From a virus, in IMG/VR virus record IMGVR_UViG_3300037485_000579, positions 1 to 38,724 of that record: a stretch of DNA of 38,724 nucleotides; one strand, given 5' to 3'. Below, piece by piece: positions 1-7,811 of this stretch (the stretch's first letter is position 1; every line of letters starts with the position of its first letter). Below the pieces are notes generated by a model that did no database searches, was not told where the DNA came from, and saw only the letters and a list, made by a program, of their open reading frames with translations. The position numbers and the translations under genes were made by a program.

Positions 1-120
1 GTGGTAAACTTCGCACGGTTGAAGCACGCTGGATTCAGCGTCTACCGGAAACAGAAGTTGTAGAAGGTGCTGACATCAGCAACTGTACTGCTACCAACCT
101 GTACGGTGACTCAACAACAA
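1..120. repeat. Terminal overlap, copy 1 (identical to 38605-38724)
   Basis: The first 120 bases equal the last 120 bases exactly and lie within the capsid gene. The capsid reading frame is continuous across the join. This is best read as an assembly overlap of a circular or circularly permuted genome, not a biological terminal repeat, which would be unlikely to split the capsid gene. Confidence 0.9.
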
Positions 121-887
121 CTTACACGCTTGAAACAACAGATACCTATCAGGCATCGCAGTTGATCTCAGGTGCTGACATCGCACGCCATTGTCAGGAT
201 AACTCAGTCTACTTCTTGGAGAGCGTTATGCGCTTGATGGATGTAGTAGACCGCAAGGTTGCTTCTGCTGCTGCTACACAAGCTGTTGCTGCTATCGGAG
301 CATGGGGTACTGACGTTGAGGGTTTCTTCACTATGTCAGGTGACTGCGTTCAAGTCAAGACTGTTGCTGCTGGTGGTGCTGTTAACGAGTTCGCTCTTGC
401 TGACATCACTCAGGCTACACAGATGGCTAACTACCCTGCTGCTCCTATCGCTTTCGGCGGTGCTGCAATGCAACGTTACGCTAACGCTGTTAAGGCTGGT
501 TGCTGCTCTCAGAATGGACTTGACCTATTGGCTATCAGCCAGCAGAACGGGTTCGGTTTCGCTTACGACAGCCGTCTTGCTGCTGCTCAAGGAGACCAAT
601 CTCATGCCTTGGTAACTACTGCTGGAGCAATCCAATGGTTGTCTTACAACCTTGCTGAGTGGAACAACGGCTTCCAGCCATCTGCTGGTGCTGGTTACTC
701 TCGCACAATCGCTTTCACGGCTGCTGGTGTACCAGTTGACTTGACGTTGAAGGATGACTGCGGTAACTTATCTGTTATCGTGACTGCTGTTGGTAAGATT
801 GTTACTCTTCCAACTGACATCTACGAGGCTTCTGATAAGCTTGCTGGTGTTAACTACGTAAACTGCGTAGTGATCAACAACGCTTGA
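1..887 (+). CDS. Major capsid protein candidate (3' part; start lies across the circular junction)
   Basis: The reading frame is open from base 3 and continues directly from the ATG at 38448 once the 120-bp terminal overlap is collapsed, giving a 347-residue protein. The codons are dominated by GCT, GGT, AAC and ACT, a strongly biased set shared with the tail tube candidate at 31914 and typical of very highly expressed virion proteins. The gene follows the scaffold candidate (37065-37886) and is followed by a strong terminator (970-995). Position, length and codon bias support a major capsid protein. I do not recognise a fold-specific motif, so an HK97-type fold is inferred from the phage type only. 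Confidence 0.75.
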   Translation, partial: GKLRTVEARWIQRLPETEVVEGADISNCTATNLYGDSTTTYTLETTDTYQASQLISGADIARHCQDNSVYFLESVMRLMDVVDRKVASAAATQAVAAIGAWGTDVEGFFTMSGDCVQVKTVAAGGAVNEFALADITQATQMANYPAAPIAFGGAAMQRYANAVKAGCCSQNGLDLLAISQQNGFGFAYDSRLAAAQGDQSHALVTTAGAIQWLSYNLAEWNNGFQPSAGAGYSRTIAFTAAGVPVDLTLKDDCGNLSVIVTAVGKIVTLPTDIYEASDKLAGVNYVNCVVINNA

Positions 888-969
888 ATAACCGAGTTGA
901 ATCTGCTGGCAGAAGATGGCAGCGATTTGACCACGGAGAGTAATATTAACCTACTTGTTTAGGAATAAG

Positions 970-995
970 GGGTGGGCATAACGTCCACCCTTTTT
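970..995 (+). terminator. Intrinsic terminator after the capsid gene
   Basis: An 8-bp stem with one G-U pair (970-977 with 983-990), a 5-nt loop and an immediate run of five T. It lies 83 bases after the capsid stop codon and would end the capsid transcript. Confidence 0.85.
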
Positions 996-998
996 AAT

Positions 999-1006
999 TA
1001 TCTTTG
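999..1006 (+). promoter_or_regulatory. -7 box TATCTTTG, possible leaderless promoter
   Basis: Perfect match to the Bacteroidota -7 consensus TAnnTTTG, directly after the capsid terminator. I see no TTTG at the usual upstream distance. The ATG at 1012 begins 5 nt after the box, so the transcript may begin at or next to the start codon. Confidence 0.55.
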
Positions 1007-1011
1007 ACCTC

Positions 1012-2058
1012 ATGTGCTACGAATCACTACTTGGATTAAGAGGCTGCACTCTGAGCGAGCCATCAACAGGATTATACATTGACAGTTTAGGAATCAACAC
1101 AACTCTGTTAGGTCAGCTTATTACAGACCAGTATGTGACCGGTGTTGACTTGTTTAACGACAAACGGGCATTTGCTTGGAGGAAGCTATCGGGTGACATC
1201 CTGACTCGTCTTTCGCCGTCTATGAAAGCCGATACTGTTATCGATGGAAAGCGAGTAGGTCAGGTGCTTACTGATGCGACCAACATAGATGCTGCTCTCG
1301 GTGCTGGCAAGTACGGTGGAGTCAGATTGAAGATTGACCCCAACTCAACTTCGTTTCTTAATCTCTATCTCTCTGACTTTAGCATCGCTCTTCCGGCTGC
1401 ATCTACCAACGTCAATGTGTTGGTGTTCGACATGACAACGCTTAAGCTAGTAGGTACATTCGTTTATACTACGGGCAGCGTTGAGCAGTTTATTGGCAAG
1501 ACCTACAAGGCGAAGCGGAGGAAGTTAGACTTAGCATTTGTCTATGAGTCAACAGCAGTAACGTATAAGATGATTACTAAGAAAGGTGCTTGTACGGACT
1601 GCGGAGGACGTTTGAAAGAATCGCATATCTGCCCGTTTGTGGATGCTATCGGCATTGAGTTAACGACAGACGGAACGAGCGTACTTACCTCAACATCGAA
1701 GAAGTACACCCAAGGAATGAGCATGGTTTACAACGTGAACTGTGACCGTGAAGGTTGGCTGTGTTCTATCGGTGGGCTGATGGCTCTACCACTTGCATAC
1801 GCTACGGCTGTTGAGATATACAACTATGCTCTTACTATCTCACCGAATCAACGAGTAAACACAACGGTGAGTGTCAATCAAGGAAAGAAACCATTTGCTA
1901 CTGCTGATGCTTTTGAAGGTATCGTAGCAGCAAGAGATATCGCAGCTACAAGATACATGGATGAAGTATCGGCGATGCTTCAGAACATGAGGCTACCTGA
2001 TGACCGTCATTGCTTCGACTGCAACAAGAACGTTAAATACGTCACAGCCCTACCATGA
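1012..2058 (+). CDS. Conserved phage structural protein (head-tail region), function unknown
   Basis: A 348-residue protein immediately downstream of the major capsid gene. It is Cys-rich near its ends and middle: an N-terminal MCYESLLGLRGC stretch, a CTDCGG pair around residue 195 and an HCFDCNK pair near residue 335. The paired CxxC motifs could bind metal. Proteins with this kind of N-terminus are familiar to me downstream of the capsid gene in Bacteroidota phages, but I know no assigned function. Position suggests a head-tail joining or minor head protein. It overlaps the next gene by 4 bases (ATGA), so the two are probably translationally coupled. The ATG is chosen because it directly follows the promoter box at 999. 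Confidence 0.75.
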   Translation: MCYESLLGLRGCTLSEPSTGLYIDSLGINTTLLGQLITDQYVTGVDLFNDKRAFAWRKLSGDILTRLSPSMKADTVIDGKRVGQVLTDATNIDAALGAGKYGGVRLKIDPNSTSFLNLYLSDFSIALPAASTNVNVLVFDMTTLKLVGTFVYTTGSVEQFIGKTYKAKRRKLDLAFVYESTAVTYKMITKKGACTDCGGRLKESHICPFVDAIGIELTTDGTSVLTSTSKKYTQGMSMVYNVNCDREGWLCSIGGLMALPLAYATAVEIYNYALTISPNQRVNTTVSVNQGKKPFATADAFEGIVAARDIAATRYMDEVSAMLQNMRLPDDRHCFDCNKNVKYVTALP

Positions 2059-2603
2059 CAATATCCGAGTTCCAACAGAGGTCAGAAGCGATAACGGAGG
2101 CATGGAGTACGAACTTCATACCCCTATATCGTGCTGTTGAGGATTTGAAGGGCTTGATGTTCTTGCGGATATTCGGAACAGGAACAACAGGAGGGAGTAA
2201 CTCAGCAGGAGATAAACTTCCAACTGTTGGGTATTCTAAAGAACCTATCTACGTTTCATCATCATCTATAAAGAACGCTCCAGCATCATTTAAAAAGGGC
2301 AAGCGAGGCACACCGATTCAGTCACTATACTTCCCGAATGGATACGCTCAGTTAAAGAGTCAAACATCGGCGGTGCTGCCACTTCAGTTGACAGGAGCAT
2401 TGAAGTTTGGATTTCAGAGCAGCCCAGTAGAAGAGAGTGGTTTATCGGCATCCCTCACTATTATCTCATCCGAACTTGGCAAGGTCGAGGGATTAGAAAA
2501 CAAATACGGAACTATCTTTCAGCCGTCAAATGAAGAGATAAATGAGTTTGAATCATCGCTATCTGAGTACATCACAGAAGCGTTCAATAAAGGTCTGCAA
2601 TGA
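2055..2603 (+). CDS. Head-tail connector / neck protein candidate
   Basis: A 182-residue protein between a head-proximal protein and a fibre-like gene, overlapping both neighbours by 4 bases (ATGA type). Its C-terminal end, with NEEINEFESSLSEYITEAFN near residues 159-178, is a short acidic helix of the type seen in neck and tail-completion proteins. The central part is rich in Ser, Gly and Lys and has no enzyme motif. I assign a neck role from gene order and general character only. Confidence 0.5.
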   Translation: MTISEFQQRSEAITEAWSTNFIPLYRAVEDLKGLMFLRIFGTGTTGGSNSAGDKLPTVGYSKEPIYVSSSSIKNAPASFKKGKRGTPIQSLYFPNGYAQLKSQTSAVLPLQLTGALKFGFQSSPVEESGLSASLTIISSELGKVEGLENKYGTIFQPSNEEINEFESSLSEYITEAFNKGLQ

Positions 2604-5092
2604 ATCTACTATCTGAGATAATAAGTCGATTAAATCAACGCATTGGGGTTGCTAATATCTTTGATAAGCAGTTCGGGCTATGTGAGTTGAACGCCAACGG
2701 AAACGATAAGGCATGGATTCACTACATCGGTGACGGGCAGGGCGAGGTAGTAACCAACTTTGATGCCAAGCAAGGTACTATCTTCTGGGCGAAAAGAGGC
2801 AAGGTAAACATCAGCATCATTGACTCTCTCAAGGTCTCAGGATGCAAAAAGATGTATCAGACTACTTTCCCCTTGACAGCTTACGCTGTTGTCAGAAAGG
2901 CACACCTACCATGCGACTCAGAAGACGCTCAGGATTGGATTGCCTCACGGGTGTTCAAGCTGACTTCGGGAATGGACTTCGGATTCAAGCAGTCCATCGG
3001 GGTGATGTCTTACGAGGTGATACCTAACGGATACGCTAATGAGATTAAGTCACTCACGCAGAACTACGAATGGGCTTGCGTGAGTATTGATATTGACGTA
3101 CAAATAGTGAGTAGTGCGGATGACGGGTGCTATGATACGTGCCAAACGGGTGAGATACCACTACCACCGAACTACGCACCATGTACGCCATGCTTGACTG
3201 AAGTAGCTGTTGACGGCGTAACGATTACAGGAAACGGAACAGAGGCTGATCCATTAGTTGCAACTGGCGTAACTGCTGGCGGTACTATCATAGTAAAAGA
3301 TGAAGGAACGACTATTTCATCGGCTGCTACAACGGTCAATTTCACGGGAGCAGGAGTTACATCTTCTCTTACTTCGCCCGGGGTTGTTGAGGTGAATATT
3401 TCCGCAAGTGGAACACAGGTTAATTCAGATTGGAACGCGGTTAGTGGAGTAGCTGAAATACTAAACAAGCCTACCATTCCTGATGCTCAAGTTAATAGTG
3501 ATTGGAATGCTGTTTCGGGCGTTTCGGAAATCCTTAACAAACCAACTATCCCATCCATCGCCGGACTTGTTCCTTACACCGGAGCGACGGCTGCCGTTGA
3601 CCTTGGGCTTTTCGACATTACTGCTGCTCACCTTATCAAGGATGGCGGTGTAGATACTCAATTCCTAAAGGCTGATGGCAGCGTAGATAACAACGTCTAT
3701 CTCACATCTGCTGACCTACCGTCCACACTTGACCTATTTGCCACTACATCACCCGACCCAATTATTGGAGGATATTCTGTACTGGTTCGGAATATCCTTG
3801 ACCCACGATTCAATACGGTAGCTGTTGACGTTTCTACGGGAGCAATTACAACGACTACCCAGCTACTGTCATCCCTCATTTCTGATACTAATGTCATCTC
3901 AGGGAATCCCGGTCTATTCAACATCACCACCATCGGGAATATAACAAGGGTATCGGGAAGCGGAACGGCTGACTTTTTCTTTCGTATTTACAAGCGCGAT
4001 GCAGGAGGCACTGAAACATTCATCACTCAGTCAAGCAATACACTACCAGTAACAAATGGAGGATATGTTGAATTCTCTACTACCGCATTATGGAATGATG
4101 GTATATTCCTGTCAACTGATCGCATTGTTATTAAGTATTATGCGAACAGGATAGCCGGAGGAAGTAATCCGGTTTATCAATTTCAGTTCGGTGGTATCTC
4201 TCCTGTGAGGTCTGTTGCTGCTGTTCCGGTGGCTGTGCTACCTAACATCTACCTATCTGATTTGGCCGATGTTGAGAATGTGCCAGCATTGGATAACGAG
4301 GTGCTGTATTGGAACGATACAGCAAGTCTTTGGGAACACGCACTGGTTGATGATTTGGTAACCTCTGCTGCATTAACAAAGACAGATGATACGAACGTTA
4401 CGCTTACCCTTGGTGGCTCTCCTACTGATGCGCTACTTAATGCAGTATCGTTAACGCTTGGATGGACTGGCACTCTTGCAGATGCTCGTATTGCTTCTGC
4501 TGCGACATGGAACGCCAAACAGGATGCACTTGGATTCACACCCGTAACGAACGCACGAACGCTATCAATTAACGGGGTTGCATACGATCTGTCAGCAAAC
4601 CGATCGTGGATTATTCCAGCCCCTACGGTATGGAAAACAACAGCCGATAGCGCAGGACATTCAGGATTGCTTAATACTGTAAAGTATACGCAGCTTATCT
4701 CGGCGAATGAAATCGCCACTGGGGATATTTTGAGGCTTAATTATCGGGCAAGAAAAACAGGAATAGGAGGTTCTCAAACATTAAGAATATACGTCAACAC
4801 AACTGCTGACTTATCAGGATCGCCGATATTAATAGGCGGATGGTCTGGAGGTGGTGCTAATTCGTCATTGACAAATCAAATGATTCGGCACTTGTCGGTC
4901 AAAGATGCGAGCAATAACACAGAGGTGTTTTTTGCAGCAGGAGTAGGCGTTCCTACTGACTACGGATTATACGCAGCCCTTACAACTTGCGGAATTGACT
5001 GGACGGTTAACCAGTATTTCGTTTTTTGCGTTCAAAATAGCAACGCGGCGGATGTCAGTTACGGATCAATGTACTTAATCGAAAAATTATGA
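2600..5092 (+). CDS. Modular tail fibre with N-terminal tail-attachment domain
   Basis: An 830-residue protein. Residues 1-200 form a compact Cys-containing region resembling tail-completion domains. After it comes a beta-rich spacer, then two copies of a 21-residue repeat beginning VNSDWNAVSGV and ending LNKPTIP (3419-3481 and 3491-3553), then the phrases YTGATAAVDLG and QFLKADGSVD that recur in phage fibre shafts. The last 120 residues look like a beta-rich tip and are the likely receptor-binding end. It is followed by a coupled small gene and a second fibre-like protein. The fibre call is strong; the attachment role of the N-terminus is inferred. Confidence 0.75.
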   Translation: MNLLSEIISRLNQRIGVANIFDKQFGLCELNANGNDKAWIHYIGDGQGEVVTNFDAKQGTIFWAKRGKVNISIIDSLKVSGCKKMYQTTFPLTAYAVVRKAHLPCDSEDAQDWIASRVFKLTSGMDFGFKQSIGVMSYEVIPNGYANEIKSLTQNYEWACVSIDIDVQIVSSADDGCYDTCQTGEIPLPPNYAPCTPCLTEVAVDGVTITGNGTEADPLVATGVTAGGTIIVKDEGTTISSAATTVNFTGAGVTSSLTSPGVVEVNISASGTQVNSDWNAVSGVAEILNKPTIPDAQVNSDWNAVSGVSEILNKPTIPSIAGLVPYTGATAAVDLGLFDITAAHLIKDGGVDTQFLKADGSVDNNVYLTSADLPSTLDLFATTSPDPIIGGYSVLVRNILDPRFNTVAVDVSTGAITTTTQLLSSLISDTNVISGNPGLFNITTIGNITRVSGSGTADFFFRIYKRDAGGTETFITQSSNTLPVTNGGYVEFSTTALWNDGIFLSTDRIVIKYYANRIAGGSNPVYQFQFGGISPVRSVAAVPVAVLPNIYLSDLADVENVPALDNEVLYWNDTASLWEHALVDDLVTSAALTKTDDTNVTLTLGGSPTDALLNAVSLTLGWTGTLADARIASAATWNAKQDALGFTPVTNARTLSINGVAYDLSANRSWIIPAPTVWKTTADSAGHSGLLNTVKYTQLISANEIATGDILRLNYRARKTGIGGSQTLRIYVNTTADLSGSPILIGGWSGGGANSSLTNQMIRHLSVKDASNNTEVFFAAGVGVPTDYGLYAALTTCGIDWTVNQYFVFCVQNSNAADVSYGSMYLIEKL
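3419..3553 (+). repeat. Tandem 21-residue fibre repeat (2 copies)
   Basis: Two 63-nt units at 3419-3481 and 3491-3553, separated by 9 nt, encode the same 21 residues with one Ala/Ser change. Many synonymous positions differ, so the repeat is kept at the protein level and is not a recent duplication. Confidence 0.85.
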
Positions 5093-5307
5093 TAATAATA
5101 ACTCTTGAAGGTGGCTATGTAACATTTACAACATCAGGAATTGGCGCGGTTGCCTCACAAGTTGAATCTTGCGAGGTGGTTGATGACAACTCTCTTCATT
5201 TAAGCACAAATGTGGGTGTCCTCTTAATGAACATAGATCAGTTCACGATTAATGGCATTAAATTTACAGACTCAACAAATGCAGTTAACTACATCTTAAA
5301 TAACTAA
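5089..5307 (+). CDS. Small hypothetical protein between two fibre genes
   Basis: A 72-residue protein starting in an ATGA overlap with the fibre gene. It is beta-rich, with MIIITLEGGYVTFTTSG at the start, and ends shortly before the next fibre-like gene. No motif is recognised. Location suggests a fibre-associated protein or chaperone, but this is only positional. Confidence 0.6.
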   Translation: MIIITLEGGYVTFTTSGIGAVASQVESCEVVDDNSLHLSTNVGVLLMNIDQFTINGIKFTDSTNAVNYILNN

Positions 5308-5311
5308 AATC

Positions 5312-5815
5312 ATGGCAGGCATAAAGATTTCAGCACTCCCAGCAGGGACAACAGTAGCAAGTGACGATTTAATCCCTTACGTTGACGTATCGGATACTTC
5401 AGAAGCTGCAACAGGGACAACAAAGTACATGGAGAAGTCTTTGCTGGGCATTCCCACCTCCGGCACATGGACACCTACCATCAGCGGGGAAACTTACGGA
5501 GAAATTGTTGTTGTTGTTGGTGCTAACTACACACGAATCGGGAACATTGTAAGCTGTTCATTTTTCTTGGACATTGAACTTGATGCAGCTCAAACGGAAG
5601 CTGATTTTCAAATCTCACTCCCTGTGCCATCTAATTTCGCAATCGGGAAAGATGCATTCGGAATTGTAGCATACAACGGCGATAATTCAGAGTTCGTTGG
5701 ATGGGAGTTAGCTGCTGATCCGGCTACTGATAAACTCAGCGTAGTAATAGGATCTACAACAGCAGGATGGGCTTATCAGTTCATCTATGTAATATGCCAA
5801 TACCAAGTTATCTGA
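5312..5815 (+). CDS. Second tail fibre / receptor-binding candidate
   Basis: A 167-residue protein. The N-terminus (IKISALPAGT, then DDLIPYVDVSD and TTKYM) matches a motif set common at the attachment end of phage fibres and tail-spike proteins. The remainder (from about residue 45) is a beta-rich globular domain similar in style to C1q-like or collar domains. It overlaps the endolysin start by 1 base. Likely an exchangeable adhesin tip; the precise fold is not shown by the sequence. Confidence 0.65.
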   Translation: MAGIKISALPAGTTVASDDLIPYVDVSDTSEAATGTTKYMEKSLLGIPTSGTWTPTISGETYGEIVVVVGANYTRIGNIVSCSFFLDIELDAAQTEADFQISLPVPSNFAIGKDAFGIVAYNGDNSEFVGWELAADPATDKLSVVIGSTTAGWAYQFIYVICQYQVI

Positions 5816-6267
5816 TGAGAATAGACTCCAAAGGAATCAATCTAATCAAGACGTTTGAAGGAATCCGGCTCGGTGCTTACCTCTGTCCGGCTTCCGTGGC
5901 TACAATCGGATACGGTTCGACCTACTACCCTGACAAAACTAAGGTAAAGATGGGCGATAAGCTGAAAGATGCAGCAGAAGCAGAGTCATTGCTGGCTGTC
6001 ACCGTTCAACCGTTTGAGAATAACGTCACAGCACTCGTCAACGGCACTCAGATAACGACTAATCAATTCAACGCTCTCGTATCGTTTGCCTTTAACCTTG
6101 GCACAGCAGCACTCGCCAAGTCAACGCTCCTGAAAAAGGTGAAAGCTAACCCAAACGATCCCTCTATCACTATCGAGTTCATGAAGTGGGTGAACGCTGG
6201 AGGGGTGAAGCTGGAAGGACTTGTCAGAAGACGTAAGGCAGAGGCTGAGTTGTACTTCACCAAGTAA
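5815..6267 (+). CDS. Endolysin, GH24 lysozyme (T4/P1/P22 type)
   Basis: A 150-residue muramidase that would cleave the glycan strands of peptidoglycan at lysis. The GH24 triad is visible as E15, then eight residues, C24, then five residues, T30, followed by IGYG. This is the known E-8aa-[D/C]-5aa-T arrangement, here with Cys in place of Asp. The FNALVSFAFNLG segment (around residues 84-95) and the C-terminal GLVRRRKAEAELY are also typical of the family. There is no signal anchor, so export should depend on a holin, for which 7075-7329 is the candidate. The ATG at 5815 overlaps the previous stop codon; an upstream in-frame start would run far into the fibre gene. Confidence 0.93.
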   Translation: MRIDSKGINLIKTFEGIRLGAYLCPASVATIGYGSTYYPDKTKVKMGDKLKDAAEAESLLAVTVQPFENNVTALVNGTQITTNQFNALVSFAFNLGTAALAKSTLLKKVKANPNDPSITIEFMKWVNAGGVKLEGLVRRRKAEAELYFTK

Positions 6268-6287
6268 CTTAACAGGAAATTCAACGT

Positions 6288-6316
6288 AAAGGAGGCATGA
6301 AAACCCTCCTTTTTTT
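6288..6316 (+). terminator. Intrinsic terminator overlapping the next gene's start codon
   Basis: AAAGGAGG (6288-6295) pairs with CCTCCTTT (6305-6312), with a 9-nt loop and seven T at 6310-6316. The ATG of the next gene (6297-6299) lies in the loop, and the U-tract encodes the start of its signal peptide. Confidence 0.75.
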
Positions 6317-7058
6317 GTTGCTTACCGTCACCGCATCGGCTCAATGTACGACTGATAGGTTTGCCCGTCCTTATCTCGCCCTGCCATCGTTCTTCGGGCT
6401 GTATTTCGGTGGTCAATGTATCTCAGGAGCGATAAAGGATACTACCATTTGCGTTAAAGTAGCACGAACGAATCAGGGGCAGCTTGCAGCATTCAGTTAT
6501 TCATCCCCAAGCGGACAGCCAGCGTACGTGACAGCAGTAAAACAGTACAATTCAGCGTGTGTATTCATTGAGAATGGAACTCTGATACCAGCAGGTAGCG
6601 ATACCATCACGGTTTGCTACACGATTCAAGCAGCACTCATTGACAACTTCTGCCCGTATACTGTGCTTGCTGGTGGGCTTGCCGTTCAATGGTGCGGAAT
6701 CTATGCCTACCATGCAGACGGAAGCATCAAGATTAGATTCATGACTTGCTCCAACGCTGGAACAAAGAAGTACGAGGTCATCAGCTCAACGGATGCTATC
6801 AACTGGACTTCGCTGATCAACGTACTTCCTGAAGTTGAGACCAAATCAACAGAGAGCAACTACAACGTATGCATTCCTTTCTCCCGTGGTGGCATGAATT
6901 ACTTCGCTATCAGGGAGCATGACGTTAACGGCGGTGTTCACGTTTCGGATATCGTGTATTGCGAAGTACCTTATCCACTCAACCAAGGGCAGGGCTTCGA
7001 TATTCTCGGACGGTCGGTGGCTGACTCCAAGTTCATATACTATGTTGGCTCTCATTAA
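6297..7058 (+). CDS. Secreted protein with signal peptide, lysis region
   Basis: A 253-residue protein. Residues 1-15 are a signal peptide (MKTLLFLLLTVTASA) with predicted cleavage just before Gln16, as expected under the Bacteroidota Q-rule for signal peptidase I. The mature protein has several Cys residues that could form disulfides and a beta-rich middle. The last 25 residues contain FDILGRSV, which resembles the core of type IX secretion sorting domains (T9SS type A), though no full sorting domain can be shown. It lies between endolysin and holin candidate. A role in cell-envelope disruption or in host surface modification is possible; neither is demonstrated. Confidence 0.75.
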   Translation: MKTLLFLLLTVTASAQCTTDRFARPYLALPSFFGLYFGGQCISGAIKDTTICVKVARTNQGQLAAFSYSSPSGQPAYVTAVKQYNSACVFIENGTLIPAGSDTITVCYTIQAALIDNFCPYTVLAGGLAVQWCGIYAYHADGSIKIRFMTCSNAGTKKYEVISSTDAINWTSLINVLPEVETKSTESNYNVCIPFSRGGMNYFAIREHDVNGGVHVSDIVYCEVPYPLNQGQGFDILGRSVADSKFIYYVGSH

Positions 7059-7061
7059 CAC

Positions 7062-7069
7062 TACCTTCG
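7062..7069 (+). promoter_or_regulatory. -7-like box TACCTTCG, possible leaderless promoter
   Basis: One mismatch from TAnnTTTG, 5 nt before the ATG at 7075. Weak alone, but the spacing to the start codon is the same as for several stronger boxes in this genome. Confidence 0.3.
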
Positions 7070-7074
7070 CACCT

Positions 7075-7329
7075 ATGAATCCTGATTACCCTCGTTGGTT
7101 GCGTGTACTTATTGCCATCGGCAAGAATTGGAAGGAGACGTTCGGGAGCGTTGCGATACTCGCTACCTTATATCTATGGTACTTCGACCAGATAACGCAG
7201 GAGAAAGCGGTATTCGGGCTTATTCTCCTTGTTGCTGGAGGGTTCATCAATAACACATTCGACTTCATCGGGCTGTTCCGGTACATCGGTAACTATAAGA
7301 AAGGAGGTAGCGATGCAACTGATGTATAG
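7075..7329 (+). CDS. Holin candidate (small membrane protein)
   Basis: An 84-residue protein with two hydrophobic segments, approximately residues 23-40 (FGSVAILATLYLWYF) and 46-62 (VFGLILLVAGGFINN), and a charged C-terminus with GNYKKGG. Size, topology and position soon after an endolysin that lacks an export signal support a holin that would form the inner-membrane lesion. The start is placed at the ATG at 7075 because the longer frame upstream lies wholly inside the previous gene. Confidence 0.65.
   Translation: MNPDYPRWLRVLIAIGKNWKETFGSVAILATLYLWYFDQITQEKAVFGLILLVAGGFINNTFDFIGLFRYIGNYKKGGSDATDV
7301..7308 (+). promoter_or_regulatory. Strong Shine-Dalgarno sequence AAGGAGGT
   Basis: An 8-nt stretch fully complementary to the 16S rRNA anti-SD core, 4 nt before the ATG at 7313. 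It stands out because nearly all other genes in the window lack any SD, as usual for Bacteroidota. It decides the start of the next gene inside the end of the holin candidate. Confidence 0.7.
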
Positions 7330-7777
7330 AGATACGGTGTACAACTCCAACGGTAGCTGGTTCACCTCCGATACCATGATTCATGTTCGCCAGTACAGGG
7401 AGGTGATAGCGCATGATCTCGTTAAGCTAAAGCCTACCATCGACCCTGACGGAACAGGTATGCTGTACTGGTACATCGGCATCAATGGTGATACTGTTGC
7501 ACTAAGTAGAGAATTAACTACCTTCGAGTACCAATTACCGAAGATGATTCAACCAGTACTTGACTCAGATACGATACAGCCGAACGGAGTTAGTCACCCA
7601 GCAGCAACAGCGTTTGTACCTTATTACCCAACTCATAAACAAGGAGCAACCACCTCAACAGATAGTGCTTTTCATGCAGCTATGTTCCCTGTGCTGGTGC
7701 TTATTACGGTAGCCTACCTATACCGAAGTATCTTAACAGGCAAATGGGCTTCATTATTTCGTGATTTAATAGCATAG
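7313..7777 (+). CDS. Membrane protein in lysis cassette, function unknown
   Basis: A 154-residue protein that starts 17 bases before the end of the holin candidate, behind a perfect SD. Most of it is polar and beta-rich (residues 1-115), followed by one hydrophobic segment near residues 123-141 (AAMFPVLVLITVAYLY) and a basic, hydrophobic tail. The large domain and a C-terminal anchor could fit an antiholin, spanin partner or pinholin regulator. No family is recognised. Translational coupling to the holin candidate suggests the two act together. Confidence 0.65.
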   Translation: MQLMYRDTVYNSNGSWFTSDTMIHVRQYREVIAHDLVKLKPTIDPDGTGMLYWYIGINGDTVALSRELTTFEYQLPKMIQPVLDSDTIQPNGVSHPAATAFVPYYPTHKQGATTSTDSAFHAAMFPVLVLITVAYLYRSILTGKWASLFRDLIA

Positions 7778-7800
7778 GGGCTGCTCCCTATGTTATATCT
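7773..7800 (+). terminator. Weak terminator hairpin after lysis membrane gene
   Basis: CATAGGGG (7773-7780) pairs with TCCCTATG (7785-7792) around a 4-nt loop. The stem includes the stop codon. The following TTATATCT is only a poor U-tract, so termination may be partial. Confidence 0.45.
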
Positions 7801-7811
7801 TGCAAAATAAA

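Noticed and set aside
259-615. A 118-codon Leu-rich frame inside the capsid gene
   Set aside because: It is the +1 reading of GCT-rich capsid codons, which always gives Leu runs.
4249-4719. Minus-strand open frame opposite the fibre gene
   Set aside because: Val/Ser-rich shadow frame; the + strand fibre is clearly coding here.
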